Below are positions 17,735-26,718 of a DNA stretch of 33,536 nucleotides, piece after piece. Origin of the DNA: a candidate division Zixibacteria bacterium SM1_73 (GTDB lineage Bacteria; Zixibacteria; MSB-5A5; SM1-73); contig LJVD01000065.1 of the NCBI GenBank assembly GCA_001304225.1, forward strand, positions 1-33,536. Direction: 5' to 3'. The stretch's first letter is position 1. Every line of letters starts with the position of its first letter. The position numbers and the translations under genes were made by a program. Below the pieces are notes generated by a model. That model saw nothing but the letters and a program-made list of their open reading frames with translations. It searched no databases and was not told the DNA's origin.

Positions 17735-17787
17735 GATTCCTCCGATTTTGGAGCAGCAGAATTGGATTACCGCAAAGACGAATCTCG

Positions 17788-19155
17788 CTACTCCGCACGT
17801 TCTATTTTGAATTTATCCGGGACCTTTAGAAATATGATCAAACCCAAGATCATCATTACTACTAAAGACCCTACAGCAAAACGATACTGGATGGTCGAGA
17901 TCACTTGATCGTTGAAGGCAAGACCCAAGTTTCTCAGGAAAGAAATCACATTTTGAACTACAATTTTATCGGCTTTAAAATAGAGGATCACAAATCCCCA
18001 GATGATTGGTCCCAGGATGGCAGCGGTCTTTCCTGATAACGAATATAAACCAAAAAACTGACCCAAAACTTCCTTTGGTGCCAAGCTGGTCAGAAGTGGC
18101 CGGGAGGCAGTCCAAGTTGATCCTAAAAAAATTCCCACCAAAGAGCCAATAATCCAAAAGATGGTTCGGTCGGCGATGAATATAACCACAGACAAGGACA
18201 ATATCCATCCGATGATTACAAAGAGCAAGGTTTTTTTGGGACCGATAAAATCTGTAACATATCCACACAAAAAGGAGCCGATCACGGCGGAGGTAGTGGA
18301 AACGATGAAAAACCAGATCTTGACCGAATCAGGAAAGCCCATCACCAGTTGAGCATAGACTGCCATGAAGATACTTACCGTGGCAATAGCGTCGGCTAAA
18401 AAGAAGTTGGCTATCAGAAATCTCAAGACCCCCGGATATTTTTGAGTGTTGGAGATTCCCTCCCATACCCTCAAAAAAGCCACCTTAATTTTCGCTTTCC
18501 CTCTGTCCAATCGTTCGCTAATTTTCTCTTTTGTCCATAGAAATATTGGAAGACTGAATAATAGAAAAAACAAAGCGGTGGGGATGAATGCATTTTCTCT
18601 TCCTCCGTGTTGGGTAAAAGGCATCTTCATTCCAAATAGATTTCCCTCCACGAAAGGTTTGACCAACAATAAACCCACAATTGCTCCCACATATCCCAAG
18701 GATACGCCAAGGCCGGAAACTCTTCCAATATCATCTTTTGTGCTCACCTCCGGAAGAAGAGCATTATAAAAGACCAATCCTCCCTCATAGCAGAAATTAG
18801 CCACCACAAAAAAGGTTAAAGCCAAAAGAATCTTTGTATTTATGTTCACTACGTTGTTGCTTATCATTCCTATCAAAATCGTTGAGAAGATACAGCCTAA
18901 GGTGAGCGTCAGAAGAAAGGGTTTCCTTTTCCCTTTGCCATCAGAGATCGCTCCTAAAACAGGCATGGTGATTGCCACCAAAAACATGGAGAGGGCATAA
19001 CTGGTGCTGTAATAGATATCTTCTTTTTTGTTGTCCACGATGATCCACTGAGCAAAATACATGGTGACGATATTCATGGAGAAGATGGTGTTGGCAAAAT
19101 CGTAAAGTGCCCAGCTTGCCGTGGCCGATTTGCTTTTTGCTGCAGAATTATTCAT
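17788..19155 (-). CDS. MFS transporter, UMF1/Atg22-like
   Basis: SWALYDFANTIFSMNIVTMYFAQWII ... ALSMFLVAITMPVLGAISDGKGKRKPFLL; ~12 TM segments. Confidence 0.85.
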   Translation of the reverse strand: MNNSAAKSKSATASWALYDFANTIFSMNIVTMYFAQWIIVDNKKEDIYYSTSYALSMFLVAITMPVLGAISDGKGKRKPFLLTLTLGCIFSTILIGMISNNVVNINTKILLALTFFVVANFCYEGGLVFYNALLPEVSTKDDIGRVSGLGVSLGYVGAIVGLLLVKPFVEGNLFGMKMPFTQHGGRENAFIPTALFFLLFSLPIFLWTKEKISERLDRGKAKIKVAFLRVWEGISNTQKYPGVLRFLIANFFLADAIATVSIFMAVYAQLVMGFPDSVKIWFFIVSTTSAVIGSFLCGYVTDFIGPKKTLLFVIIGWILSLSVVIFIADRTIFWIIGSLVGIFLGSTWTASRPLLTSLAPKEVLGQFFGLYSLSGKTAAILGPIIWGFVILYFKADKIVVQNVISFLRNLGLAFNDQVISTIQYRFAVGSLVVMMILGLIIFLKVPDKFKIERAE

Positions 19156-19175
19156 TCGTTATTCACTTTATCATC

Positions 19176-19253
19176 CACCGTCCGCCGAAGGCGAGAGTTT
19201 CTTAGCGTTGGACGGCCAACTTGTCCTGAGCTAAGTCGAAGGGCTGCGGACAG
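19176..19253 (+). repeat. Interspersed repeat family B copy 1
   Basis: CCACCGTCCGCCGAAGGCGAGAGTTTCTTAGCGTTGGACGGCCAACTTGTCCTGAGCTAAGTCGAAGGGCTGCGGACAG; matches the reverse complement of 20342-20426. Confidence 0.85.
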
Positions 19254-19265
19254 ATGACATCTCCC

Positions 19266-19661
19266 TTATCTTGTCGCTATCCATAAACCCAACCCGATTC
19301 CCAAGATGTCCGCTACCAGATCCTTATAACTGAATCTTCCATTTGGCCTCTTTTCATCATAGATCTCTTTTCCCACACCCAAACTGAAAGTTAAAGCACT
19401 GGAAAAATACAAAGAGGATTCCTGATTATTATGATAGAAATCCCGAAAGATCTCATAAGAGGTAGCTGATAAAAAGGCACTAATCCCAAAATGTTCGACT
19501 TTGTCCCAAGCCAACCATCTATCGCAGATTTTCAAAGTATCCGATTCTTCATGCTCATTCAAAAATAATGTTTGAGATGTATTTCCTGCATAAGAAATTT
19601 GATACAGAAATAGGAGAAGCAAAAAACAGGAAATCAGAAGTCTCTTGTTTCCCTCAATCAT
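19266..19661 (-). CDS. DUF2279/YfiM-like small envelope protein
   Basis: Signal peptide-like N-terminus; WDKVEHFGISAFLSATSYEIFRDF ... FSLGVGKEIYDEKRPNGRFSYKDLVADILGIGLGLWI is typical of this family. Confidence 0.7.
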   Translation of the reverse strand: MIEGNKRLLISCFLLLLFLYQISYAGNTSQTLFLNEHEESDTLKICDRWLAWDKVEHFGISAFLSATSYEIFRDFYHNNQESSLYFSSALTFSLGVGKEIYDEKRPNGRFSYKDLVADILGIGLGLWIATR

Positions 19662-19773
19662 CTTTTACCCTTGCTTCAGCTGGAGGATAACATCCAGTTG
19701 GAGCACAAAATGTAAGAACATTTATCCAACCCATTTCATCTGTCCCATCTGTTTCATCTGTTGGGAGATTTCT

Positions 19774-20328
19774 TCACAGACCTAATTCCACATCGATGCT
19801 TTGCATCCCCTCCAAAGCCAACCGGACGAATTCTTCTAAGGATAATCCAATGTTTTCACATGCTCTGATATCTTCACGGTTTGCTCCGGCGGCAAACCTT
19901 TTCTCCTTGAATCTGTTCAACACGAATTCCCCGGTGACGTTTTTTAACTTTTTGGTCGGATGCATCAAAGCAGCTGCCACGATCAATCCGGATAAAGGAT
20001 CCGTGGCAAAAAGTGCCCAATCCATCCTGGACTTTGGCTCGACCTTTCTGGGATGAGCTTTGATGGCGTATAGTATACTCTCATCCAGATTATAATCTTT
20101 AAGCCACTGGCAGGTTAAAAGCGAATGCTGGTCGAAATCATTAACCGTTTCATCATAATCCAGATCATGCAAAAGGCCGGTAAGACCCCACATCTCTTGG
20201 TCTTCATTGAAATGCTGAGCTAATCTCCTCATGATGGCTTCCACTGCCAACATATGCTTGACCAAATTCTTCCCCTTGACTTTGGATTTGACCAAATTTA
20301 AAGCCTCTTCCCTGTTCATTTTTACCAC
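19774..20328 (-). CDS. HD-domain (HDIG-like) hydrolase
   Basis: LVKHMLAVEAIMRRLAQHF, LTGLLHDLDYDET (HD), AIKAHPRKVEPKSRMDWALFATDPLSGLIVA. Confidence 0.85.
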   Translation of the reverse strand: MVKMNREEALNLVKSKVKGKNLVKHMLAVEAIMRRLAQHFNEDQEMWGLTGLLHDLDYDETVNDFDQHSLLTCQWLKDYNLDESILYAIKAHPRKVEPKSRMDWALFATDPLSGLIVAAALMHPTKKLKNVTGEFVLNRFKEKRFAAGANREDIRACENIGLSLEEFVRLALEGMQSIDVELGL

Positions 20329-20341
20329 CTTTCCTTTTTAT

Positions 20342-20426
20342 GACCGCCGTCCGCAGTCCTTCGACTTCGCTCAGGACAAGTCGGCCGTCCGCCGCTAAGA
20401 AACCTTGACTGCGGCGGTCTGCAGAC
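20342..20426 (-). repeat. Interspersed repeat family B copy 2, inverted relative to copy 1
   Basis: GACCGCCGTCCGCAGTCCTTCGACTTCGCTCAGGACAAGTCGGCCGTCCGCCGCTAAGAAACCTTGACTGCGGCGGTC; imperfect terminal inverted repeat GACCGCCG(TCCG)CAGTC / GACTGCGGCGGTC. Confidence 0.85.
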
Positions 20427-20430
20427 AATT

Positions 20431-22521
20431 CTAGTCGAAAAATTCCCAATAGAAGCCCCACCACCAACTCCTTTCGGGCATAGGATACTCTTGGGTCAAA
20501 AGATAAACCCGATCGGTGATATTCTCCACTACATAATAAAAATGAAAATCCAAAAGCCTTACGGTAATTTTACCGTTAAATATGGCTACTCCTGGCTCTT
20601 CATTCTTCTCATATTCATCCAAGAAACGTTCGGATAAGATATTTGTTTCCAATCGCAATTTCAAGCCGATTTCCCTTTTCAAAAATTCATTTTCATATTG
20701 AACATAGCCAAAAAGAGAATGTTTGGGAGAGTGGGGCAAAAACAGTTTTCTGTTTGAGTCTTTATTTTGCTTGAAGCAATAGGAGATTGAAGATTTGAAA
20801 TGATTGAAGAGATGAAGACTTGAGTTCAGGTTAATTCCCCAAATATCTGCCTCGGTATTGATTGGTTTCCAGTATCCATAAGCCATCGAAGTGTCAATAT
20901 TGGACCAATAAAAAAAGTCATCAATTTTGTTTTCGAACAAAAAGCAACTCAGTTTATAATTTTCTCTTTCCAACCTAACGCCAAAATCAAAGACGGTTGA
21001 TTTTTGTGATTTTAAATCAGCGTTTCCTTCTTCCAAATAATTAACAATCGTATCATTTAGATTTAATGAAAGGGGTTTCCAATACAAATCCATCGATGAC
21101 GGACAATTCACAAGTTTCCCCAAAGTGGAAAACAAGTTTATGTTCGCAGCGATTTTGTAAGAGATACCTCCTAAACCGGAAAAATTCACTTTAAAATCAT
21201 CCTCTTTTTCGATCTTGGAAAACCAAATGAGATTTGTTCTTTCATTCATATTGATCAGGTCTGAAAAAGAAAGATATGTCCCGTAGGCAATGTGACTAGA
21301 ATTTGACGTTTCAAATTTCTTCCCGCCGGCATAAGCTTCGAATTTTAAATTATGTCTCTTTCTGTATTTTAACGTCTGGAAAGCTTTCATACCCAAACGC
21401 CTGTTTATTTTCTTGATTTCAAACCAAGCGGATGAACTTTTCAATTCTTGTTCTCGCTTATCATAAAGAAGATCTAATCTAAGGAAAGAATTTTTATTTT
21501 GCTTGAGAAAAATGCTACTTGTAATTCCCCAGTTATTTTCCTTCTTTCTTGTATCTTTAATATTCGCATCAGGGAATAGGGGAAGCCCCATCTTTGTTTT
21601 GTATTGATGAGCAAAAAACCTTAGATTAAGATTGTTTTTCAAGCTAAGCGTAGTTTTCCCTGAAAGTGACCTGCCATCATAATCGCTATTTATCAAATAG
21701 CCGTTCGATTTTTTAAATCCTCCAGTAAGATAGATTTTGCCTCTTGAGCTTACTCCCCTTCCCAACTCCACCTGAGTTCTGCGATACTTATCTGAGCCCC
21801 TATCCACCGTTATCCTTGAGTAAGGCTCTATCTCCCCATAATCTTTGGTGATGATATTTATTCCTCCTAAACCTGATCCCCTTCCCCATAGATTTGCTAT
21901 TCCTGACGGAAGTATTTCGATCTTCTCTATGTTTTCTACGGGTATTGAATTCAAATCCAAGACACCTCTCTGGGGAAGATGTAAACTCTGTTGCTCATAC
22001 AAAATTCCATCTATAAAAATTCTCAAATCCTTGGCTGCTCCCCAAGAAACGGTCTCAAGTTGTCCCGGAGGACCAACTTTGATTACATTTAGTAAGCTTC
22101 TGGTATGTAGAATATCTCCCAAATCCCTGACAAAACAATCGTCGATCTCCTCAAACAAGATTTCATCTTTGTTGGAAAAATGATGCAGAACCTCCTTTTT
22201 GAATTCGTCATCATCAATGAATTTTTTTTCCGGAACCTCCTGAGCAGTATCCGAAACTATAGCAAAAGAATTAAATAAATTTATATAATCACCCTCCCCC
22301 TCACCGCCTCCCATCAAGGGAGGGGGATATTTACGAAGTCCCTCGCCTTTGGCGGGGTTAGGGTAAGGGGGATATAAACTTATTTCTTGCTTTTGTATTA
22401 TTTCCTCCTGAAGTGAATCTGAAGCTTGAGGATGGTAGTCTTTGTGTAGGTCGGCTTTTTCCACTTGGGAATACCCTACAGAGAATTCTGAAAGCAAAAA
22501 GATCAAAACTAATTTTTTCAA
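20431..22521 (-). CDS. TonB-dependent outer-membrane receptor
   Basis: Signal peptide MKKLVLIFLLSEFSVGYSQ; plug domain LRIFIDGILYEQQSLHLPQRGVLDLNSIPVENIEKIEILPSGIANLWGRGSGLGGINIITK; long beta-barrel ending aromatic (WWWGFYWEFFD). Confidence 0.88.
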   Translation of the reverse strand: MKKLVLIFLLSEFSVGYSQVEKADLHKDYHPQASDSLQEEIIQKQEISLYPPYPNPAKGEGLRKYPPPLMGGGEGEGDYINLFNSFAIVSDTAQEVPEKKFIDDDEFKKEVLHHFSNKDEILFEEIDDCFVRDLGDILHTRSLLNVIKVGPPGQLETVSWGAAKDLRIFIDGILYEQQSLHLPQRGVLDLNSIPVENIEKIEILPSGIANLWGRGSGLGGINIITKDYGEIEPYSRITVDRGSDKYRRTQVELGRGVSSRGKIYLTGGFKKSNGYLINSDYDGRSLSGKTTLSLKNNLNLRFFAHQYKTKMGLPLFPDANIKDTRKKENNWGITSSIFLKQNKNSFLRLDLLYDKREQELKSSSAWFEIKKINRRLGMKAFQTLKYRKRHNLKFEAYAGGKKFETSNSSHIAYGTYLSFSDLINMNERTNLIWFSKIEKEDDFKVNFSGLGGISYKIAANINLFSTLGKLVNCPSSMDLYWKPLSLNLNDTIVNYLEEGNADLKSQKSTVFDFGVRLERENYKLSCFLFENKIDDFFYWSNIDTSMAYGYWKPINTEADIWGINLNSSLHLFNHFKSSISYCFKQNKDSNRKLFLPHSPKHSLFGYVQYENEFLKREIGLKLRLETNILSERFLDEYEKNEEPGVAIFNGKITVRLLDFHFYYVVENITDRVYLLTQEYPMPERSWWWGFYWEFFD
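22279..22378. repeat. Palindromic interspersed repeat embedded in the TonB receptor ORF
   Basis: ACCCTCCCCCTCACCGCCTCCCATCAAGGGAGGGGGATATTTACGAAGTCCCTCGCCTTTGGCGGGGTTAGGGTAAGGGGG: hairpins CTCCC-ATCAA-GGGAG and CCTCGCC-TTT-GGCGGGG; flanks TTTATAT(AA)TC ... GATATAAA. Confidence 0.75.
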
Positions 22522-23516
22522 TCAAGTCCCTTTCTTGAAGAAATTGTTTTTTCCAAGAGCCTTTCCACCGCATCCGTTACCATCTCCGGTTCGATCAGAT
22601 CCATGCAGTATCTGGATTTTTTATAACATCTTTTTTCCCCATGCAGACTGCAGGGGCTGCATTTGACATTGGCAGTCAAAACTACATTTTTAAAAGCGGA
22701 GGCAATATGCATGGGACCGGAGTCGTTGGTTACAAAGCAATCACATCTTTTGATTAAACTCATAAATTTATCCAGTGGCAAATTCCCTGTCTTCAAAAGG
22801 TTTTGATCCTCAGCGCGGGAGCTTATGCTTTCAACTGCTTTCTGATCTTTTTGATCCCCAAACAGGACAATCTTAAACTTTGGTTTCTGATTCAAAATCT
22901 GACAAACCTTAGCGAATCTTTCTTCCGGCCACCTTTTGGTTTCCCATCTGGCGCCCGGATGTATTCCCACCACAATATCATCTTTTTCTATCTTTTTCTC
23001 AATCAAAAAATCTTTTAAGAAATTTTCGCTTTCCTGGTCTAAAAAGATTTTGGGCTCCTTTTCGACTGAATCCACACCAACTTTCTTTAAAGTTTCCAAA
23101 TATAAATCAAGTGTATGAATTGATTTTACTTTAAGAAATTTTAAATAAACCAGAAGGAAACGAGCCAACCGGCGCTTGTCATATTTTATCTTAATCTTGG
23201 CTTTTAACAGATGACGGATAAAAAAACTCCTTAAATTGGCGTGCAGGTCTATCACCACATCAAAATTAAGACTCTTGAGTTCTTTGAGCAGTTTAACAAA
23301 TCCTAAAACTCCTCTGTGTTTTTCAAACGGATCAAATTCGATGAAGGAAAAAATATTAGGATCGTTTTTTAAAACATCCCGATACTGACTTTTGGCTAAG
23401 AAGAAAATTTGGGACTGTGGAAATTTTTGTTTCAAAGATTTAATGGCTGGAGTGGTGAGGACAACGTCGCCCAAGGAGCTCAAACGGATGACCAAGATTT
23501 TTTCTATAAGATGCAT
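22518..23516 (-). CDS. Glycosyltransferase family 9 (heptosyltransferase-like)
   Basis: ILVIRLSSLGDVVLTTPAIKSLKQKFP; VVGIHPGARWETKRWPEERFAKV; FVTNDSGPMHIASAF. Confidence 0.93.
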   Translation of the reverse strand: MHLIEKILVIRLSSLGDVVLTTPAIKSLKQKFPQSQIFFLAKSQYRDVLKNDPNIFSFIEFDPFEKHRGVLGFVKLLKELKSLNFDVVIDLHANLRSFFIRHLLKAKIKIKYDKRRLARFLLVYLKFLKVKSIHTLDLYLETLKKVGVDSVEKEPKIFLDQESENFLKDFLIEKKIEKDDIVVGIHPGARWETKRWPEERFAKVCQILNQKPKFKIVLFGDQKDQKAVESISSRAEDQNLLKTGNLPLDKFMSLIKRCDCFVTNDSGPMHIASAFKNVVLTANVKCSPCSLHGEKRCYKKSRYCMDLIEPEMVTDAVERLLEKTISSRKGLD

Positions 23517-23606
23517 CTACTTCAGATATAGTGTTCAAACCCAAGGTCTATGATTTGAAAAAATAACAGTTAGCAAAAATAATTTTTTGCACTCCATGGG
23601 GTCTAA

Positions 23607-24458
23607 TCATTTCAGGAATATCAAAGAGAGAAATCCAATCAAAAAACAGTAATAAGCGAAAAACTCAAACCTGCCTTTTCTTATTACATTCAAAAGGAAT
23701 TTGATGGCCAGCCAACCGGACAAGAAGGCGAAAAGCATGCCGATTAAGTAAAACCATAAATCAAAGGATGAATTGCTTCTGTTCAACACGTCTTTTAATT
23801 TCACGGCTGTGGCGCCCAAGATGGCAGGCAACGATAACAAAAAGGAAAACTCTGCAGCTTTCTCCCTCTGGATTCCCCGGAATATCCCGGTGCTGATGGT
23901 AAGACCCGAACGTGAGATGCCCGGAAGCATAGCTATGGCTTGAGCTATGCCGATCAGAAATGCGTCGGGAATTTTTATTTTTCCCTCAACTCTTTTGAAG
24001 AACTTAGTCAGAAATAGAATAGAACCTGTGATCAACAGCATGATGGAGACAAAGGTGGGAGAAGAAAAGCTCTCTTCTACGGATTCTTTGAACAAAATTC
24101 CCAATATCCCTGCCGGAACCGATCCCAACAGAATCAACCAAATCAGGTTCCAATTTTCGTTTGCAGATGCTTGATCATATTCTAATGAGTTAGGTCTGTT
24201 AAGCCCACCATAAATTGGTCTAACTTTTTCCCCGACTGCTTTCATCATTCCCCAAATGGTTCTTCGAAAGACTATCACCACCGAAAAAAAAGTTCCAAAA
24301 TGCAGAAAAACCTCAAAGCTTATGTCATCGAATTTTACCCTCAGCAGATTTTCGCCCAGCACCAGATGTCCGGAACTGGAGATGGGCAGAAACTCGGTCA
24401 AACCTTGAAGGATTCCTAAGGCTGCGGATGCGTATGCATTCATACGAATTCCAACCAA
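23607..24458 (-). CDS. uppP: Undecaprenyl-diphosphatase UppP/BacA
   Basis: GILQGLTEFLPISSSGHLVLGE and IAMLPGISRSGLTISTGIFRG active-site motifs. The start may be the internal ATG at 24443 (MNAYASAALGI). Confidence 0.95.
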   Translation of the reverse strand: MVGIRMNAYASAALGILQGLTEFLPISSSGHLVLGENLLRVKFDDISFEVFLHFGTFFSVVIVFRRTIWGMMKAVGEKVRPIYGGLNRPNSLEYDQASANENWNLIWLILLGSVPAGILGILFKESVEESFSSPTFVSIMLLITGSILFLTKFFKRVEGKIKIPDAFLIGIAQAIAMLPGISRSGLTISTGIFRGIQREKAAEFSFLLSLPAILGATAVKLKDVLNRSNSSFDLWFYLIGMLFAFLSGWLAIKFLLNVIRKGRFEFFAYYCFLIGFLSLIFLK

Positions 24459-24485
24459 CTCAAATTTTCTCTCTCTGCAAGAAAA

Positions 24486-24508
24486 AAGCTCTGGTTAATC
24501 CAGAGCTT
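24486..24508 (-). terminator. Rho-independent terminator downstream of 24534-25202
   Basis: Minus strand AAGCTCTGG-ATTAA-CCAGAGCTTTTTTC: 9-bp stem plus T tract. Confidence 0.85.
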
Positions 24509-24533
24509 GATTAAATTTCTGTTTTAAGGAACT

Positions 24534-25202
24534 TTAGAAGATGCCGTAATTTGCTCCCGCCACAAAGCCCACATTGTCGTCAATTTGTAGTTCCCCAACC
24601 AGATTGAAGTCCTGCGAAAGCTTTAAATCGGCTCCCAAAGATAGTGCCACACCCATGTCGTCATCGTTCCAGTCCTCCCTCTCATTACCCCACACCCAGC
24701 GAGATGAGCGTTTGAAGCTGGCTCTTTCCCAACGCAGATTCAACCGTCCATACGGAACCACACTCTTTTCTCGCCCGTATTCAAACTCATACGAGGCAAT
24801 TACATTTCCTCCCAAGGTGAACAGACTGTAATCTGTAATCTTTAAAAACTCCATCCCTCCTCCCAAGGAAACGTCCAGGGGGTCATTGGATTCTCTTTCT
24901 AAAAACCAATATTTCACATCTCCGCCAAAGGCGAGACCGGTCTTGCCCTCCCCATATCCCGGATCCAGATTGAGCATTCCCATTTTGAAGCCGAAATCCA
25001 GATATTTGACTATCCCATGACGAAACTGGCCGAAAACAGAAAAAGCATCTTCATAGACTCCCAGATATGCCCCCAACATGGTTTCCCCTTTATTCAAAGT
25101 CTGAGCGGTGGAGAGCTGTCCTAAAAACTGAGCGGAGGCGGAAAAAATAGAAAGCATGATTATAATCCCTATAACCATTATTGAAAAAATAATCCGCATC
25201 AT
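24534..25202 (-). CDS. Predicted outer-membrane beta-barrel protein
   Basis: Signal peptide MMRIIFSIMVIGIIIMLSIFSASA; alternating amphipathic Gly/aromatic strands to the C-terminal FVAGANYGIF. Confidence 0.65.
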   Translation of the reverse strand: MMRIIFSIMVIGIIIMLSIFSASAQFLGQLSTAQTLNKGETMLGAYLGVYEDAFSVFGQFRHGIVKYLDFGFKMGMLNLDPGYGEGKTGLAFGGDVKYWFLERESNDPLDVSLGGGMEFLKITDYSLFTLGGNVIASYEFEYGREKSVVPYGRLNLRWERASFKRSSRWVWGNEREDWNDDDMGVALSLGADLKLSQDFNLVGELQIDDNVGFVAGANYGIF

Positions 25203-25282
25203 CGACCTCCTTTAGGATGTCTACATTTTTAGAGTATAATATTCATGGCTTCATTTGTCAATCTTTGTATTGAGAATTCTTT

Positions 25283-25882
25283 TCAGGGAAGATTAAAAGT
25301 AAAACCAGCCAAAAGGGTTGTATATTTGGTAGATTTGCCTTTGCTCTGGACAACCGTGTATCTTCCTTCGCCAAAGAGCTCAACAGGAAACATCGGGAAT
25401 TTAAATGAAACTCCGCCAACTCCATGGAATCCCAATGTGTTTTGATTCTCTGGCAGATACATCGAATAACTCCCTTTAGAAATTTTATAAACCAATCTAT
25501 GTAATCCCGCTCCTGCTCCAGCATAGGGTTTTACAATCGGGAAGGAAAAAAAATATTTTGCGGTAGCGTTTAAGGAAAGATCATTTATGGTGAAATCCGC
25601 CTTTACTTTGTCTTGCAGGACTATCTCTTTTTTCTTCCAGGCATACTCAAGAGAACCCTCCAAATGAATTATGCGCAGAGTCCCAATTTTAAGATGAACT
25701 CCTGCCACAGACATCTCTTTGAGAAAATCCTTTGATGTAGGCAAAGAGTTCAAGTTAGGATTTTTGTAATTTTGGATCACGCCGCCTCTTACCCCTATTC
25801 CCAGACCAGTTATAGCAAAGGCTTGGATGGGTACAAATGAACAAATAAAAAATGTCAATACAATAAATGGTAACTTTTTCAT
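25283..25882 (-). CDS. Predicted outer-membrane beta-barrel protein
   Basis: Signal peptide MKKLPFIVLTFFICSFVPIQAFA; YFFSFPIVKPYAGAGAGLHRL ... YTTLLAGFTFNLP barrel-like. Confidence 0.65.
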   Translation of the reverse strand: MKKLPFIVLTFFICSFVPIQAFAITGLGIGVRGGVIQNYKNPNLNSLPTSKDFLKEMSVAGVHLKIGTLRIIHLEGSLEYAWKKKEIVLQDKVKADFTINDLSLNATAKYFFSFPIVKPYAGAGAGLHRLVYKISKGSYSMYLPENQNTLGFHGVGGVSFKFPMFPVELFGEGRYTVVQSKGKSTKYTTLLAGFTFNLP

Positions 25883-26065
25883 CTGGATTCTCCTTTGTGA
25901 AAAAATGATTATCTTTGGAGTGTCCGCCTTATTCTGTAGTCCCGATGCCTTCGCTTGATAGACAGTGAGTGAAGGTTGAGATGATCCTTATGAATTAACG
26001 CCTTGCAATATAACGACTTAACAAACACTACATCCTCCCAGACTCTTTATTTTGTTCCAAGATAG

Positions 26066-26689
26066 TTAAAGACCTTTCTTTGCCGGCTTCAAATGCCTAT
26101 ACAAAAAATAGAATATTCCCAAAGCTATGACTATTCCAATGAAAATGTCCGCTCTGCGAAAGTAAATTCTGATGCTTTCCCAGTTTTCTCCCAAGATTTT
26201 TCCAACATAGGCTAACATGAAGCACCAGGGAAGTGAGCCCAAGAAAGTGTAGATAATGAATTTTAAAAAATTCATTTTGGCGATGCCGGCAGGCAAGGAA
26301 ATGAATGTTCTGATCACCGGAAGAAGCCGGGAGAAAAATATTGCCCACTCGCCATATTTTTCAAACCAGCGATCGGCAGTGGCTAAGTCTTTATGGGAGA
26401 TTAAAACATATTTCCCATATTTCTGAATGAAGGGACGTCCTCCCCAGATCCCCACCCAGTAAGCTGCAACAGATCCGACCACGCATCCAAATGCACCCGC
26501 CACGGAAACTCCCACCAAACTAAATCTTCCAGCAAATACCAGGTAGCCGGAAAAGGGCATGATGATCTCTGAAGGAAGCGGGATGCAGGCACTTTCGATC
26601 CCCATGGTCAATACGATTCCCAGGTATCCCATCTGGGAGATCACGTCGATTATCCATCTGCCGATTGGTTCAAGTATTGCTTCAAACAA
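26066..26689 (-). CDS. DedA family membrane protein
   Basis: MGIESACIPLPSEIIMPFSGYLV; FSRLLPVIRTFISLPAGIAKMNFLKFIIYTFLGSLPW. Confidence 0.93.
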   Translation of the reverse strand: MFEAILEPIGRWIIDVISQMGYLGIVLTMGIESACIPLPSEIIMPFSGYLVFAGRFSLVGVSVAGAFGCVVGSVAAYWVGIWGGRPFIQKYGKYVLISHKDLATADRWFEKYGEWAIFFSRLLPVIRTFISLPAGIAKMNFLKFIIYTFLGSLPWCFMLAYVGKILGENWESIRIYFRRADIFIGIVIALGIFYFLYRHLKPAKKGL

Positions 26690-26718
26690 GGTAGCAACTC
26701 TTAGATATTAAGTCTTCA

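Noticed and set aside
20204-20467. Minus-strand 87-aa ORF containing LVLSEVEG
   Set aside because: Produced by translating the family B interspersed repeat plus parts of the HD and TonB genes; an over-called ORF.
22330-22378. YPNPAKG string in the TonB receptor resembling a type IX secretion C-terminal motif
   Set aside because: It is N-terminal and arises from the palindromic repeat sequence.
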